Assembly: GCA_017430145.1 (NCBI GenBank)
Contig: JAFRNP010000048.1
Span: forward strand, 1 to 45,582
From: Clostridia bacterium
Lineage (GTDB): Bacteria > Bacillota > Clostridia > Oscillospirales > Acutalibacteraceae
Length of the DNA: 45,582 nucleotides
Direction: 5' to 3'
Part shown: one piece after another, positions 25,262 through 32,952 of the stretch
Layout: each line of letters begins with the position of its first letter
How positions within the stretch are numbered: position 1 is the first letter of the stretch
Notes under the pieces: model-generated
The model's input: the letters and a program-made list of their open reading frames with translations, nothing else
The model's database searches: none
What the model was told of the DNA's origin: nothing
Made by a program: the position numbers and the translations under genes

Positions 25262-26140
25262 TTGGGCGGAGATTTACACTGTCATACCCGGTTGTCCGAC
25301 GGTTCAATGGGGATCGAGGATATTATCACGTTGGCAAAAAATCAGGGCGTGGACACCATCGCGATCACAGACCGTGACTGCCAGGCAGGCACGATCAGGG
25401 GGAAGGTGATCGGCGAGCGTTACGGTGTGCGCGTGATCCCCGGAGTGGAACTGTCCGCGATCGATGAAGAAAGCGGCCTGGTCGTCCATATCCTTTGCTA
25501 TCTTCCCGATTTCGCGGACCGGCTGGAGGGGCTTTGCCATAAAAATGCGGCGGCCACCAAGCGGGCGGCGCAGTACATGATGATCAAGGTGGCAAAACGC
25601 TATCCGGTCACGGCGGACGTGATCAAAAAATGTGCCTCCGGTTCCACAAACCTCTACGCGCAGCATATCATGCACGCGCTCATGGAGTGCGGCGTGACTG
25701 ACGCGATCTATTCGGATAAGTACTATGAGTTATTTTCTCCGGAGAGCGAGAATAATATATTGGTGAAGCCGGCATACGCCTCCGTTACGGAAGTGCTGGA
25801 TGCGATCGTCTCCGCCGGCGGGATCTCGGTGCTGGCGCATCCGGCGACCTATGAGGACGCAACGCTTGTCGAACGTCTGGTGGAAAAAGGGATCAACGGG
25901 CTGGAGGTCTGGCACCCGTCGGCAGACAAAGCGGAGACGGACGCCCTTTATGCCCTGGCAAAAAAGAACAAACTGCTGATGGTCGGCGGCTCGGATTTCC
26001 GCGGCATGTACAACCGGCAGCCCCTTTGCATCGGTGCGTATTCCACGCCCAAAACGCAGCTCACGGAGCTGTTGGGATACAAGGCAAAACAAAAACGCCT
26101 GGCGAAAAAAGCGACGCAGGCGCAGGCAACAGAAGCATAA
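25262..26140 (+). CDS. PHP-domain phosphoesterase (TrpH/YciV-like)
   Basis: The 292-residue protein starts at a TTG with AAGGAGG (25246-25252) 9 nt upstream and begins MGGDLHCHTRLSDGSMGIED, the HxH...SDG pattern of PHP phosphoesterases, followed by AITDRD, GVELSA, VLAHPA and GGSDFRG metal-site motifs. Characterised relatives remove nucleotides from the 5' end of small RNAs or hydrolyse 3',5'-bisphosphates; the activity here is inferred. One usual ligand motif, ITDHD, reads ITDRD here, so the metal site may be altered. It precedes the 26157 gene by 16 nt. Confidence 0.82.
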   Translation: MGGDLHCHTRLSDGSMGIEDIITLAKNQGVDTIAITDRDCQAGTIRGKVIGERYGVRVIPGVELSAIDEESGLVVHILCYLPDFADRLEGLCHKNAAATKRAAQYMMIKVAKRYPVTADVIKKCASGSTNLYAQHIMHALMECGVTDAIYSDKYYELFSPESENNILVKPAYASVTEVLDAIVSAGGISVLAHPATYEDATLVERLVEKGINGLEVWHPSADKAETDALYALAKKNKLLMVGGSDFRGMYNRQPLCIGAYSTPKTQLTELLGYKAKQKRLAKKATQAQATEA

Positions 26141-26156
26141 CGACAGGAGAAACGGT

Positions 26157-26735
26157 ATGGCGCAAGGCTTTGATGACAGTGATATGAAGATCGTGGGCGA
26201 TAAAGGCCCCCGCAGTGACGACGCGATCGACGGGCCCGGTTTTTTGCTCGAAACGGCGCAGCAGCATTTTAACGGCAATATCCCCAAGGCGAAACTGTTG
26301 GGGTCCAATATCGTGAGCGCGTTTTCGTACCGGGCGGCGCCGGACGAGCTGACCGAGCTGATCGGCCAGTACCGCCTTGAACCCACCGACGCGCTGATCC
26401 TGCAGCTCAAGATCCTTTCGGTTTTTTCCGCGGAGTACTGCCTGAAGCGGTACCTGCCTTCGCAGCTCCTGTCCGCCGTGGCGCTGGGCGAGATGTACGA
26501 AACGCTTATGCGCCTCTCCCCGGACTTTTATCAGGAGCTCTCGCAGACGGCGGCGTTTTCCTTCTATTATCTTGCCGTGGGCAGCGATGAAAATAATTAC
26601 ACCGCCATCGGACGGCAGCTTGCGGAAATGATGGACGACCCCGAAAATGGGGATCTGATCGCGCTGGGTGCCGCGCTGCATGCGCATAATTTACAGGTCT
26701 ACAAAAAAGCGATCAACGGGTTTGCATTCGTTTAA
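26157..26735 (+). CDS. Conserved-looking protein of unknown function
   Basis: The 192-residue soluble protein begins MAQGFDDSDMKIVGDKGPRS and is mostly helical in appearance (for example FLLETAQQHFNGNIPKAKLL and ALILQLKILSVFSAEYCL). No motif is recognised. ACAGGAG supports the ATG at 26157; the frame is open upstream inside the PHP gene but with no signal. It is cotranscribed with the PHP protein and followed by a strong terminator. Confidence 0.75.
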   Translation: MAQGFDDSDMKIVGDKGPRSDDAIDGPGFLLETAQQHFNGNIPKAKLLGSNIVSAFSYRAAPDELTELIGQYRLEPTDALILQLKILSVFSAEYCLKRYLPSQLLSAVALGEMYETLMRLSPDFYQELSQTAAFSFYYLAVGSDENNYTAIGRQLAEMMDDPENGDLIALGAALHAHNLQVYKKAINGFAFV

Positions 26736-26757
26736 TTAAAAACCGATACTTTTTTCA

Positions 26758-26796
26758 GGCGGTTTCGTATGTTTTGCGAAACCGCCCGTTTTTTTT
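26758..26796 (+). terminator. Intrinsic terminator
   Basis: GGCGGTTTCG pairs perfectly with CGAAACCGCC across a 9-nt loop, followed by CG and eight T residues. Confidence 0.92.
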
Positions 26797-26845
26797 GTGA
26801 AAATCACTTTTCGCGCCCGAAACCGCGTGTTTCGCGCCATTTGTA

Positions 26846-26874
26846 TTGCTTTTATCATTTTTGTTCGCTATATT
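26846..26874 (+). promoter_or_regulatory. Promoter of the second CxxC-repeat secreted protein
   Basis: TTGCTT (26846-26851), 17-nt spacer, TATATT (26869-26874), 44 nt before the ATG. Confidence 0.65.
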
Positions 26875-26918
26875 ATAACCGGAAAGATCCGATACTATAT
26901 AACAAAGGAGCAGCAACT

Positions 26919-29039
26919 ATGAAGTACGGCAAAAGAATATCTTCTGTATTCCTGTCGGTTCTGATGCTGGCGGCAATGTTTTCTCTGCTTGACGCGGACC
27001 TGCTGTTTAAGAAAGCAGACGCTGCCAGTTTCGACTGCCAGCACTATACTTACGAAGTGGATTTTTATATGGACGTCGGCGATCTGACAGAAAACACCGA
27101 AGGGGAGAACAGCGCGACGTTTTATCTTGTTTCACAGAATGGCACGCAGTCGTCTGTTCCGCTCGTCTTCAACAATAAGCACGGGGGAGACACCTGGACG
27201 TTTACCTCCTATGGCGCTCCGGGCGTTCCTTTCAGGATCGAGCTGCGTTTTATGGCGGCAAAAAATAAAACCGTTGACTGGGGGATCCGGCAGATCCGCG
27301 TCCGGAAGTCCCATACGTCCGAAGGGCTGGACCCGGTCCCTGCCACTACCGTCACCCTTTGGACAGGTACGTTCGGCATGCGGGTAAAAGGCACGTGGTT
27401 TGCCTCAAAAACAGCAAGCTGCACGCTGAGTCTCCCGTCCGACTATACCGCCTCCGGGGAGTATGAAAACTTTTACAATCAGACAAATCAGGCGGTTTCC
27501 TCTGTCCGGCCGGTCGTAACGTCGTTTGCACCCTCGCTGGTGGGCATGGGTTCGTATGATCTGCCGAGCGGAAACAGCACGGTGGAGCTGCCGCTTGAAA
27601 ATCGCGCCTATGACCAGTACGGCTGTACCTGGATGGACAGCGGGGATCACTTAACCAGAATGTATTTTGTGCCCATTACGGTCTCGTCTTCCTGTCCGGA
27701 CGCCTTCTCTGTTCAGAACCGTAATATTTCGGTGACGCTTGCGGACGGAACAGAGTTTTTGACCAGACGGTCGTTCCTCCAGATCGATCTGGCGCAGGTC
27801 TGCGTGGCACAGCCGCAGTTTACGGTCAACCTGACGCAGAGCCTGTACGGAAAAACAAAACAGACGTCGCTTTTACTCAATGTTCCCCCGCATAAGGTTC
27901 GGTTTATCAACAATATCACCGGCGGGATGATCGCGCCCGAGCAGACGGTTGCCGTTGGCAGCCGGCCGAACATTCCCAATGCTGTCAGCGCGCAGTGGCT
28001 TCCGATCACGGAAAACGGGCATTACGTCTTTACGGGCTCGTATTATAATTACGCCAATCAGCAGATCGTCAACGTCGATCAGCAGATCGTCAGCAATATG
28101 CCGTCTGTGATCACCTATGCCGCAAAATATGTGCTGCAGGACCACACGTTTGAAGAAACCGGCAGAACGCCGTCCACCTGCACCGTCCCCGGTTCGGTGC
28201 GCAGCCGCTGCACAGTTTGCGGATTTGAAAAGAGCGAGGCGCTGGCGCTTGAAGCGCACCTGCCGCGCGTGCTGCCTGCCGTTGAACCGACCTGTACACA
28301 GCCAGGCCTCACCGAGGGCAGCGTATGCGCCGTCTGCGGGCAGCCGATCATCGAGCAGGAGGAGGTCGGGAAGCTGCCGCATGCCTGGGGTGAATGGTCG
28401 GTTGTCACCGCGCCTTCGTATACGGCGGCAGGACTGAAACGCCGTACCTGCACGGCGTGCCCCGCGTATGAAACCGAGGAGCTCCCGCAGCTTGTGCATG
28501 ATAACACCGTGTATGGCAGTTCCGGCGCGTCCGTCGCCTTTGACGACGGCGTTTACAACGGAGCGGTCACGCTGAACGTCCGGCAGGGCGATTCGGCGTT
28601 TGATAACGACGCCTTCCGTCTGGAATACAGGCGGCTCTGGGTCAATCGCCATATGGACTACGATATTACGACCTATGTAAATGGTGCAATCGCCCAGCCG
28701 AACGGCGTTGTGCTTGTCTCCTTACCGATCCCGAGCGGCTTTAACAGAAATTACATTAAGCTTTACCATGTGGTCAACGGCGTAAAAACCGCGGTCCCGT
28801 TTGTTGTGCGGGGAGACTGTATCTTCTTTGAGACGGACCACTTCAGCATGTGGACCATAGAGGACGATAGCCAGCCGCCGGAAGCGCCCGCAGACCCCGA
28901 GACGCCCGCCGGGCACGATACGCCTGCGGAGCCCACCGAACCCTCGGGGAGCGCAGGCAGCGGCGGCTCCTTCCTTGCAAAGATCATGGCGTTCTTTGCG
29001 AAAATCGCGGAATTCTTCCGGAAACTGTTCAGCAGATAA
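26919..29039 (+). CDS. Secreted surface protein with CxxC repeats and an amphipathic C-terminal tail
   Basis: The 706-residue protein starts at the ATG at 26919 behind AAAGGAG (26904-26910). Its leader, YGKRISSVFLSVLMLAAMFS, aligns with that of the 1646-residue protein. The body shares the YDQYG-x-x-W motif (here YDQYGCTWMDSG), then has two clear CxxC repeats (STCTVPG...CTVCG and PTCTQPG...CAVCG) and a third with a degenerate CTAC, a beta-rich region, a Pro/Glu/Thr linker (PPEAPADPETPAGHDT) and the terminal FLAKIMAFFAKIAEFFRKLF, a cationic amphipathic helix. No LPxTG. It looks like a short relative of the 17491 protein. Export and surface location are inferred; function unknown. Confidence 0.85.
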   Translation: MKYGKRISSVFLSVLMLAAMFSLLDADLLFKKADAASFDCQHYTYEVDFYMDVGDLTENTEGENSATFYLVSQNGTQSSVPLVFNNKHGGDTWTFTSYGAPGVPFRIELRFMAAKNKTVDWGIRQIRVRKSHTSEGLDPVPATTVTLWTGTFGMRVKGTWFASKTASCTLSLPSDYTASGEYENFYNQTNQAVSSVRPVVTSFAPSLVGMGSYDLPSGNSTVELPLENRAYDQYGCTWMDSGDHLTRMYFVPITVSSSCPDAFSVQNRNISVTLADGTEFLTRRSFLQIDLAQVCVAQPQFTVNLTQSLYGKTKQTSLLLNVPPHKVRFINNITGGMIAPEQTVAVGSRPNIPNAVSAQWLPITENGHYVFTGSYYNYANQQIVNVDQQIVSNMPSVITYAAKYVLQDHTFEETGRTPSTCTVPGSVRSRCTVCGFEKSEALALEAHLPRVLPAVEPTCTQPGLTEGSVCAVCGQPIIEQEEVGKLPHAWGEWSVVTAPSYTAAGLKRRTCTACPAYETEELPQLVHDNTVYGSSGASVAFDDGVYNGAVTLNVRQGDSAFDNDAFRLEYRRLWVNRHMDYDITTYVNGAIAQPNGVVLVSLPIPSGFNRNYIKLYHVVNGVKTAVPFVVRGDCIFFETDHFSMWTIEDDSQPPEAPADPETPAGHDTPAEPTEPSGSAGSGGSFLAKIMAFFAKIAEFFRKLFSR

Positions 29040-29063
29040 TTCACCTCTTTTCTCTTTTTCATT

Positions 29064-29089
29064 GCCGGAGCGCAGCTCTCCGGCTTTTT
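29064..29089 (+). terminator. Intrinsic terminator
   Basis: GCCGGAG pairs with CTCCGGC across a 7-nt loop, followed by TTTTT. Confidence 0.85.
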
Positions 29090-29124
29090 ACGTTTGGAAA
29101 AACGCGAAAGTCAAAAACGGTATA

Positions 29125-29153
29125 TTGCATTTTTTTCCGTCTTATGCTACACT
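29125..29153 (+). promoter_or_regulatory. Promoter of the beta-propeller protein gene
   Basis: TTGCAT (29125-29130), 17-nt spacer, TACACT (29148-29153), 44 nt before the start codon. Confidence 0.6.
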
Positions 29154-29196
29154 GAGGACAGAAGGCAATTCTGCCGAAAAAGGAGGCGCCATTAAA

Positions 29197-30723
29197 ATGT
29201 ATCAATTCTTCTTAAAAATTCTGTCTCTCATTTCCGCGTTCCTCATGCTGTTTTTAAGCCCCGGCGGCGCGATCCGGCAGCCGCTGTCGGCAAAAACGTG
29301 CCCGGCGTATTACGGCAGCCCGGCTGCTGCGAATAATATCGGTACGGTCGGGGGCTTTGAACATCCGTACCTTGCCGACGAGGGGACCAACGGCATGCAC
29401 GGCAATTCCTATAATACCGGCGCCTATAATTATACGGGGCCGCTGGGCGTGGATCCCGTGGTCAAATCCCGCTCCATGAACGTTTTCGGCGGGCTGGTGG
29501 CGACGCTGATGTTTGATTCCCTCGGCCGCATCATGTGCATCAGCGGCAACGTGGTGGGCTTCCGCCTGCTGCTGATGGACGCCGACACCCTGGAGATCCT
29601 TGCCGAGACACGGCTGCCGCAGCGCGCCTCCACGCGGGAGTTCTTCCGGACGCTGGATTTTAACAAGATCTCCAGCGATACCTCCGGCGGCGCCTACTGC
29701 CATCTGTTAAAGGGCGACCGCCCGCTGATCGGCAATTCCGATAACGTGATCCAGATCTACTATGTGGATGAGAGCACGGGAAAACCCGAATGGAAGGTCG
29801 AAAAAGAGTGGGCGATCGGCGACTGTCTGCCGCAGGGGGCGTATATCACCGACGCCATCCCCGATTATGAAGGCAATATCTGGTTTGTGACCCGTCCCGG
29901 GCAAGTGGGATACGTGGAGCCCGAAAGCGGGGAAGTCCATGTGATGACGCTGGAAAACGAAGAGATCCAGAACACGCTTGCCGTTTGCGCCGACGGGATC
30001 TATATCGTCTCGGATTATGCCATGTACCGCTTTGAGATCGGCGGGGATAAGCTGCCCGTATATACCTGGCGTACCGCGTACGACCGTGGCAGCGCCTTAA
30101 AGCCCGGCGCTATCAACCAGGGCAGCGGCACCACGCCCACCCTTTTGGACTGCCCGCGCGCGGACGGTACAACGGCGCGCCTGGTCGCCATTACCGACAA
30201 CGCGGACGAGCGCGTGAATGTGGTGGTTTACGATCGGGATACCGGCGCGGTCCTTGCCGAGCAGCCCGTGTTTGAAGCCGGGCACAGCGTCAGCGAGAAC
30301 AGCCTGATCGCCTTCGGCAGGTCCTTTATCGTCGAAAACAACTATACGGACACCGGCTCCGGCTTTTTGGTCAGAAACCCCACCGGGTATCCGGGCGTGA
30401 CGCGGATCGATATGAACGAAAACTGCGACGGCTGCACCGTCGCGTGGGAATCGGAGGAAGCCTCCTGCACCGTCGTGCCGAAGCTCTCCACGGGCAGCGG
30501 GCTCGTGTATCTGTATACGCGCGAAATAAACGGGGATATCCCGAAAAACGCCGTGGCGTGGTACCTGACCGCCGTTGATTTTGAGACCGGCGAAACTGTT
30601 TACAAGGTGTTCACCGGCTGCGGCAGAAACTGGAACAACTCCTACGGCCCCATTACGATCGGTCCCAACGGCACGCTCTACATCGGCGTATTCAACGGAC
30701 TGGTCTCCGTCAGCGACGGCTGA
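29197..30723 (+). CDS. Secreted beta-propeller (PQQ-like) protein
   Basis: The 508-residue protein begins MYQFFLKILSLISAFLMLFL, a signal-peptide-like helix, and continues with repeated four-stranded blade patterns: MFDSLGRIMCISGN, IPDYEGNIWFVTRPG, VCADGIYIVSDYAMYRFE, LVAITDNADERVNVVVYDRD and ITIGPNGTLYIGVFNG. These alternate 'D/GxxGxIW' turns with strands as in PQQ-type or NHL-type propellers. No catalytic motif was seen; such proteins bind partners or ligands on the cell surface. AAGGAGG at 29180-29186 fixes the ATG at 29197; the frame is open 74 codons further upstream only because it overlaps the previous gene. Confidence 0.8.
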   Translation: MYQFFLKILSLISAFLMLFLSPGGAIRQPLSAKTCPAYYGSPAAANNIGTVGGFEHPYLADEGTNGMHGNSYNTGAYNYTGPLGVDPVVKSRSMNVFGGLVATLMFDSLGRIMCISGNVVGFRLLLMDADTLEILAETRLPQRASTREFFRTLDFNKISSDTSGGAYCHLLKGDRPLIGNSDNVIQIYYVDESTGKPEWKVEKEWAIGDCLPQGAYITDAIPDYEGNIWFVTRPGQVGYVEPESGEVHVMTLENEEIQNTLAVCADGIYIVSDYAMYRFEIGGDKLPVYTWRTAYDRGSALKPGAINQGSGTTPTLLDCPRADGTTARLVAITDNADERVNVVVYDRDTGAVLAEQPVFEAGHSVSENSLIAFGRSFIVENNYTDTGSGFLVRNPTGYPGVTRIDMNENCDGCTVAWESEEASCTVVPKLSTGSGLVYLYTREINGDIPKNAVAWYLTAVDFETGETVYKVFTGCGRNWNNSYGPITIGPNGTLYIGVFNGLVSVSDG

Positions 30724-30753
30724 ACCGTCAGTAAACTGAAAAAGAACGATCAT

Positions 30754-30789
30754 AAGCGCCGCGCTCCCGAAGAAGGAGGGCGGCGCTTT
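30754..30789. terminator. Hairpin between convergent genes
   Basis: AAGCGCCGC pairs with GCGGCGCTT, extended inward by CTCC/GGAG beyond a G-G mismatch. The T-run is short (TTT), so termination is plausible rather than certain; it could serve both converging genes. Confidence 0.55.
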
Positions 30790-30830
30790 GGCGGTGTGCG
30801 GCATCCCCGGGGCGGATGGCCCGTTTTCTG

Positions 30831-31865
30831 TCAATCCTGCCCCGGCTTTTTCCCGGTCACATGGTAGTACATTCTGCTAACGTCCCTGTTCATGTTCAGG
30901 GGCAGCAGACGGATCTCCGGGTTTTCGTTTTGAAACACGCGGAACACCTGATCCGCAAAGCCCTGGCCGATCCACTCCACGTCCGCAAAATCAAGCGAGA
31001 CCTCCCGAAAGCCCTCCAGACGGGCGCACAGGCGCTTTGCCTGCGAGCGGGAGACCGGCGCGCTTTCAAAATAAAGCTTCAACGGGATCTGCGTTCTTGT
31101 AAAGCCGCCGTCAACGTCCGCATACAGATCGAAAACCTCCTTTGCGCGTTTGCGGGAATCGTTGGCAAGCGACATATATACCGTGGTCCCTTTTTCCGTC
31201 GGATCGGCGTTTATCAGCTCCTGCAGACGGTCCGCTTCAAATCGGTTGTGGGTAAAGATTTTTCCCGAGGACAGGATCAGAAAGGTATCCGCAAGCCGGG
31301 AGGAAAAAAAGATCCCTTCGCCCGAATGGTGCAGGGCGTCTGTGGTCATCTTGCCTTTATACAGCTCGCCCAGCGCTTCGCCGTCGTCCTCCAGCTCGAA
31401 ATACGATCGGATCTTTTCAAAGATCCCTACGCCGTCGTCGGTCAGCCTGACGGTCGTTGCCAGCGCGTCGCGCGTAAGTCCGATCTCGAGCGTCCGGGCG
31501 TCGGAATGGTCAAGGACGTTGTTGATCATCTCCCCGCAAATATAGTCCCAGATCCCCAGAATGTTTTTCGGGAGATCGGCAAGTGCGGGCAAAATATACT
31601 TTTTGTAAATCGACGTATCCGACGTAAACGCCCCGTCGCAGCGCCGGAGCGTTGCGGTTTGTGTTCTTTCGCACAGACGGTAAACGTCCCGGCGGACCTT
31701 TATGAGAACGCCCTGCGCTTCCAGATCGTTTAGATGCCTGTATACGGTCGCGGGCGTGACCCCGAAAGCCTCCGCTGTACGTTTTACAACGGCAGGTTCC
31801 CCGTCCCGGATCTTTTCCAGCAGATAGTGCCGCATCTGTTCTTTTCTTTCTGCGGGAAGCGCCAT
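30831..31865 (-). CDS. Winged-helix regulator fused to HATPase and DUF4325 (STAS-like) domains
   Basis: The 344-residue protein has an N-terminal winged helix (about residues 8-60; AEAFGVTPATVYRHLNDLEA), a GHKL ATPase domain with the N-box EMINNVLDHS, G1 DDGVGIFEKI and G2 GEGIFFSSRLAD, and a C-terminal STAS-like DUF4325 (FREVSLDFADVEWIGQGFAD). The ATPase/STAS pairing recalls anti-sigma kinase and anti-sigma-antagonist modules, here in one polypeptide with a DNA-binding domain. Target genes are unknown. It reads leftward from its own promoter, with AAAATATACTT boxes around the start that could be autoregulatory operators. Confidence 0.82.
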   Translation of the reverse strand: MALPAERKEQMRHYLLEKIRDGEPAVVKRTAEAFGVTPATVYRHLNDLEAQGVLIKVRRDVYRLCERTQTATLRRCDGAFTSDTSIYKKYILPALADLPKNILGIWDYICGEMINNVLDHSDARTLEIGLTRDALATTVRLTDDGVGIFEKIRSYFELEDDGEALGELYKGKMTTDALHHSGEGIFFSSRLADTFLILSSGKIFTHNRFEADRLQELINADPTEKGTTVYMSLANDSRKRAKEVFDLYADVDGGFTRTQIPLKLYFESAPVSRSQAKRLCARLEGFREVSLDFADVEWIGQGFADQVFRVFQNENPEIRLLPLNMNRDVSRMYYHVTGKKPGQD

Positions 31866-31888
31866 AGAAATCTCTCTTCTTTCCTGTT

Positions 31889-31900
31889 AAAAATATACTT
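31889..31900. promoter_or_regulatory. Candidate operator AAAAATATACTT in the regulator's leader
   Basis: The box lies just downstream of the -10 of the regulator gene. The same core AAAATATACTT occurs twice more, in opposite orientations, in the arms of the hairpin at 31958-32005. Confidence 0.4.
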
Positions 31901-31911
31901 CAACCAATATT

Positions 31912-31940
31912 ATTATATACTGTATTGCAGAGAAATACAA
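31912..31940 (-). promoter_or_regulatory. Promoter of the winged-helix/ATPase regulator gene
   Basis: Reading on the minus strand: TTGTAT (31940-31935), 17-nt spacer, TATAAT (31917-31912), 47 nt upstream of the ATG. Confidence 0.8.
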
Positions 31941-31957
31941 TAGAAAATATAGAAAAT

Positions 31958-32005
31958 ATGAAGAGAAAATATACTTTTTCTTTCAAAAGTATATTTTCTC
32001 TTCAT
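31958..32005 (-). terminator. Perfect 21-bp AT-rich hairpin after the HAD gene
   Basis: Positions 31958-31978 and 31985-32005 are exact reverse complements with a 6-nt loop. On the minus strand it follows the mannosidase-HAD pair and is followed by ATTTTCTATATTTTC, so it could terminate that transcript. It also carries two copies of the AAAATATACTT box and sits upstream of the regulator promoter, so an operator role is equally possible. Confidence 0.65.
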
Positions 32006-32025
32006 AAAGGTATGTTTTTTGTTTT

Positions 32026-32952
32026 TTACAGAATGATATCCAGTATCTCCATCAGCCCGCCGACCCGGTAGTCGCAAAGCTCGCCGACGCCTGCGCCGTC
32101 GATATTGCCGCCGTCCACGCCGATGCAGGAAAAGCCCGCCAGTTTGATCGATACGACGCCGGCGCCGGAGTCCTCCACGCCGATGACCTTGTGCCGCCGC
32201 TCAAAGGGCATATTCAGCCCCACGCGGGCGGTCTCGGCATAGAGCCACGGATGGGGCTTCGGCTCCAGCTCGCCCAGCGTGCCCGTCTGCCCGGGGCGCA
32301 GCGCCTGCCCGGCGGTGATGATGCAGTCGTAAAAGTCCACGGGGTCGCCCATGCCGAGCTGCCGGAAGGCGGAAACGATCTCGGGCATCGCCTTTTCGTA
32401 CAGGCCGCTGGTCACTAGGCCGATTTTGATCCCCTCGCTTTTCAGCGTCAGCAGAAACCGCTTGAGATCGGGGCTCGGCGTGAACGCGTCCTGCTTGCCG
32501 CGCCCCTTCATGATCTCCGCCATTTCATATTCCACGATGTCAAAATAGTGTTTCCTTGCGTCGGCCAGCGCGCCGTCCGGGCAGTATTTGTCGATCATAT
32601 ACTGCAGGTGCTCCGAAACGGAGTGGCCCGAAATAAACGGCTCGTCCTCTTCTTCCCGCCGGAAATCGCTTTTGCCCAGCAGCCGCGCGGTGGTCTGCTC
32701 GATCACCCACATCCAGAACTGCTCGGAGTGGACGCTGGTGCCGTCCAGGTCCATCAGGATCGCCTCCGCCTTCGGCTCGAACCGGGTCTCCCGGAGCGGG
32801 TAAATGGCGGGGTAGCCGAGCCCGCTTTTGACGCAGCACAGGGTCTTGTCGGCAAATTCGATCAGGTCTATTTTTTTATCGTCGGGCGTATAGATGGCCT
32901 TTACGCCGTCTTTGCCGGTCTCAAAAAACTCGCTTTTTTCGATTTTATTCAT
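32026..32952 (-). CDS. HAD-superfamily hydrolase, beta-phosphoglucomutase/sugar-phosphatase-like
   Basis: The 308-residue protein has a 60-residue N-terminal extension, then the HAD core: MDLDGTSVHS (D68 nucleophile, D70), an alpha-helical cap, GLVTSGLYEKA (motif II), PKPHPWLYAE (motif III Lys) and GVEDSGAGVVSIKLAG (motif IV). The usual DGTL(V/I)DS is DGTSVHS. It should act on a small sugar phosphate. Its ATG overlaps the mannosidase stop as TAATG, so it is translationally coupled and probably works on a product of mannoside breakdown; the substrate is not established. Confidence 0.85.
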   Translation of the reverse strand: MNKIEKSEFFETGKDGVKAIYTPDDKKIDLIEFADKTLCCVKSGLGYPAIYPLRETRFEPKAEAILMDLDGTSVHSEQFWMWVIEQTTARLLGKSDFRREEEDEPFISGHSVSEHLQYMIDKYCPDGALADARKHYFDIVEYEMAEIMKGRGKQDAFTPSPDLKRFLLTLKSEGIKIGLVTSGLYEKAMPEIVSAFRQLGMGDPVDFYDCIITAGQALRPGQTGTLGELEPKPHPWLYAETARVGLNMPFERRHKVIGVEDSGAGVVSIKLAGFSCIGVDGGNIDGAGVGELCDYRVGGLMEILDIIL

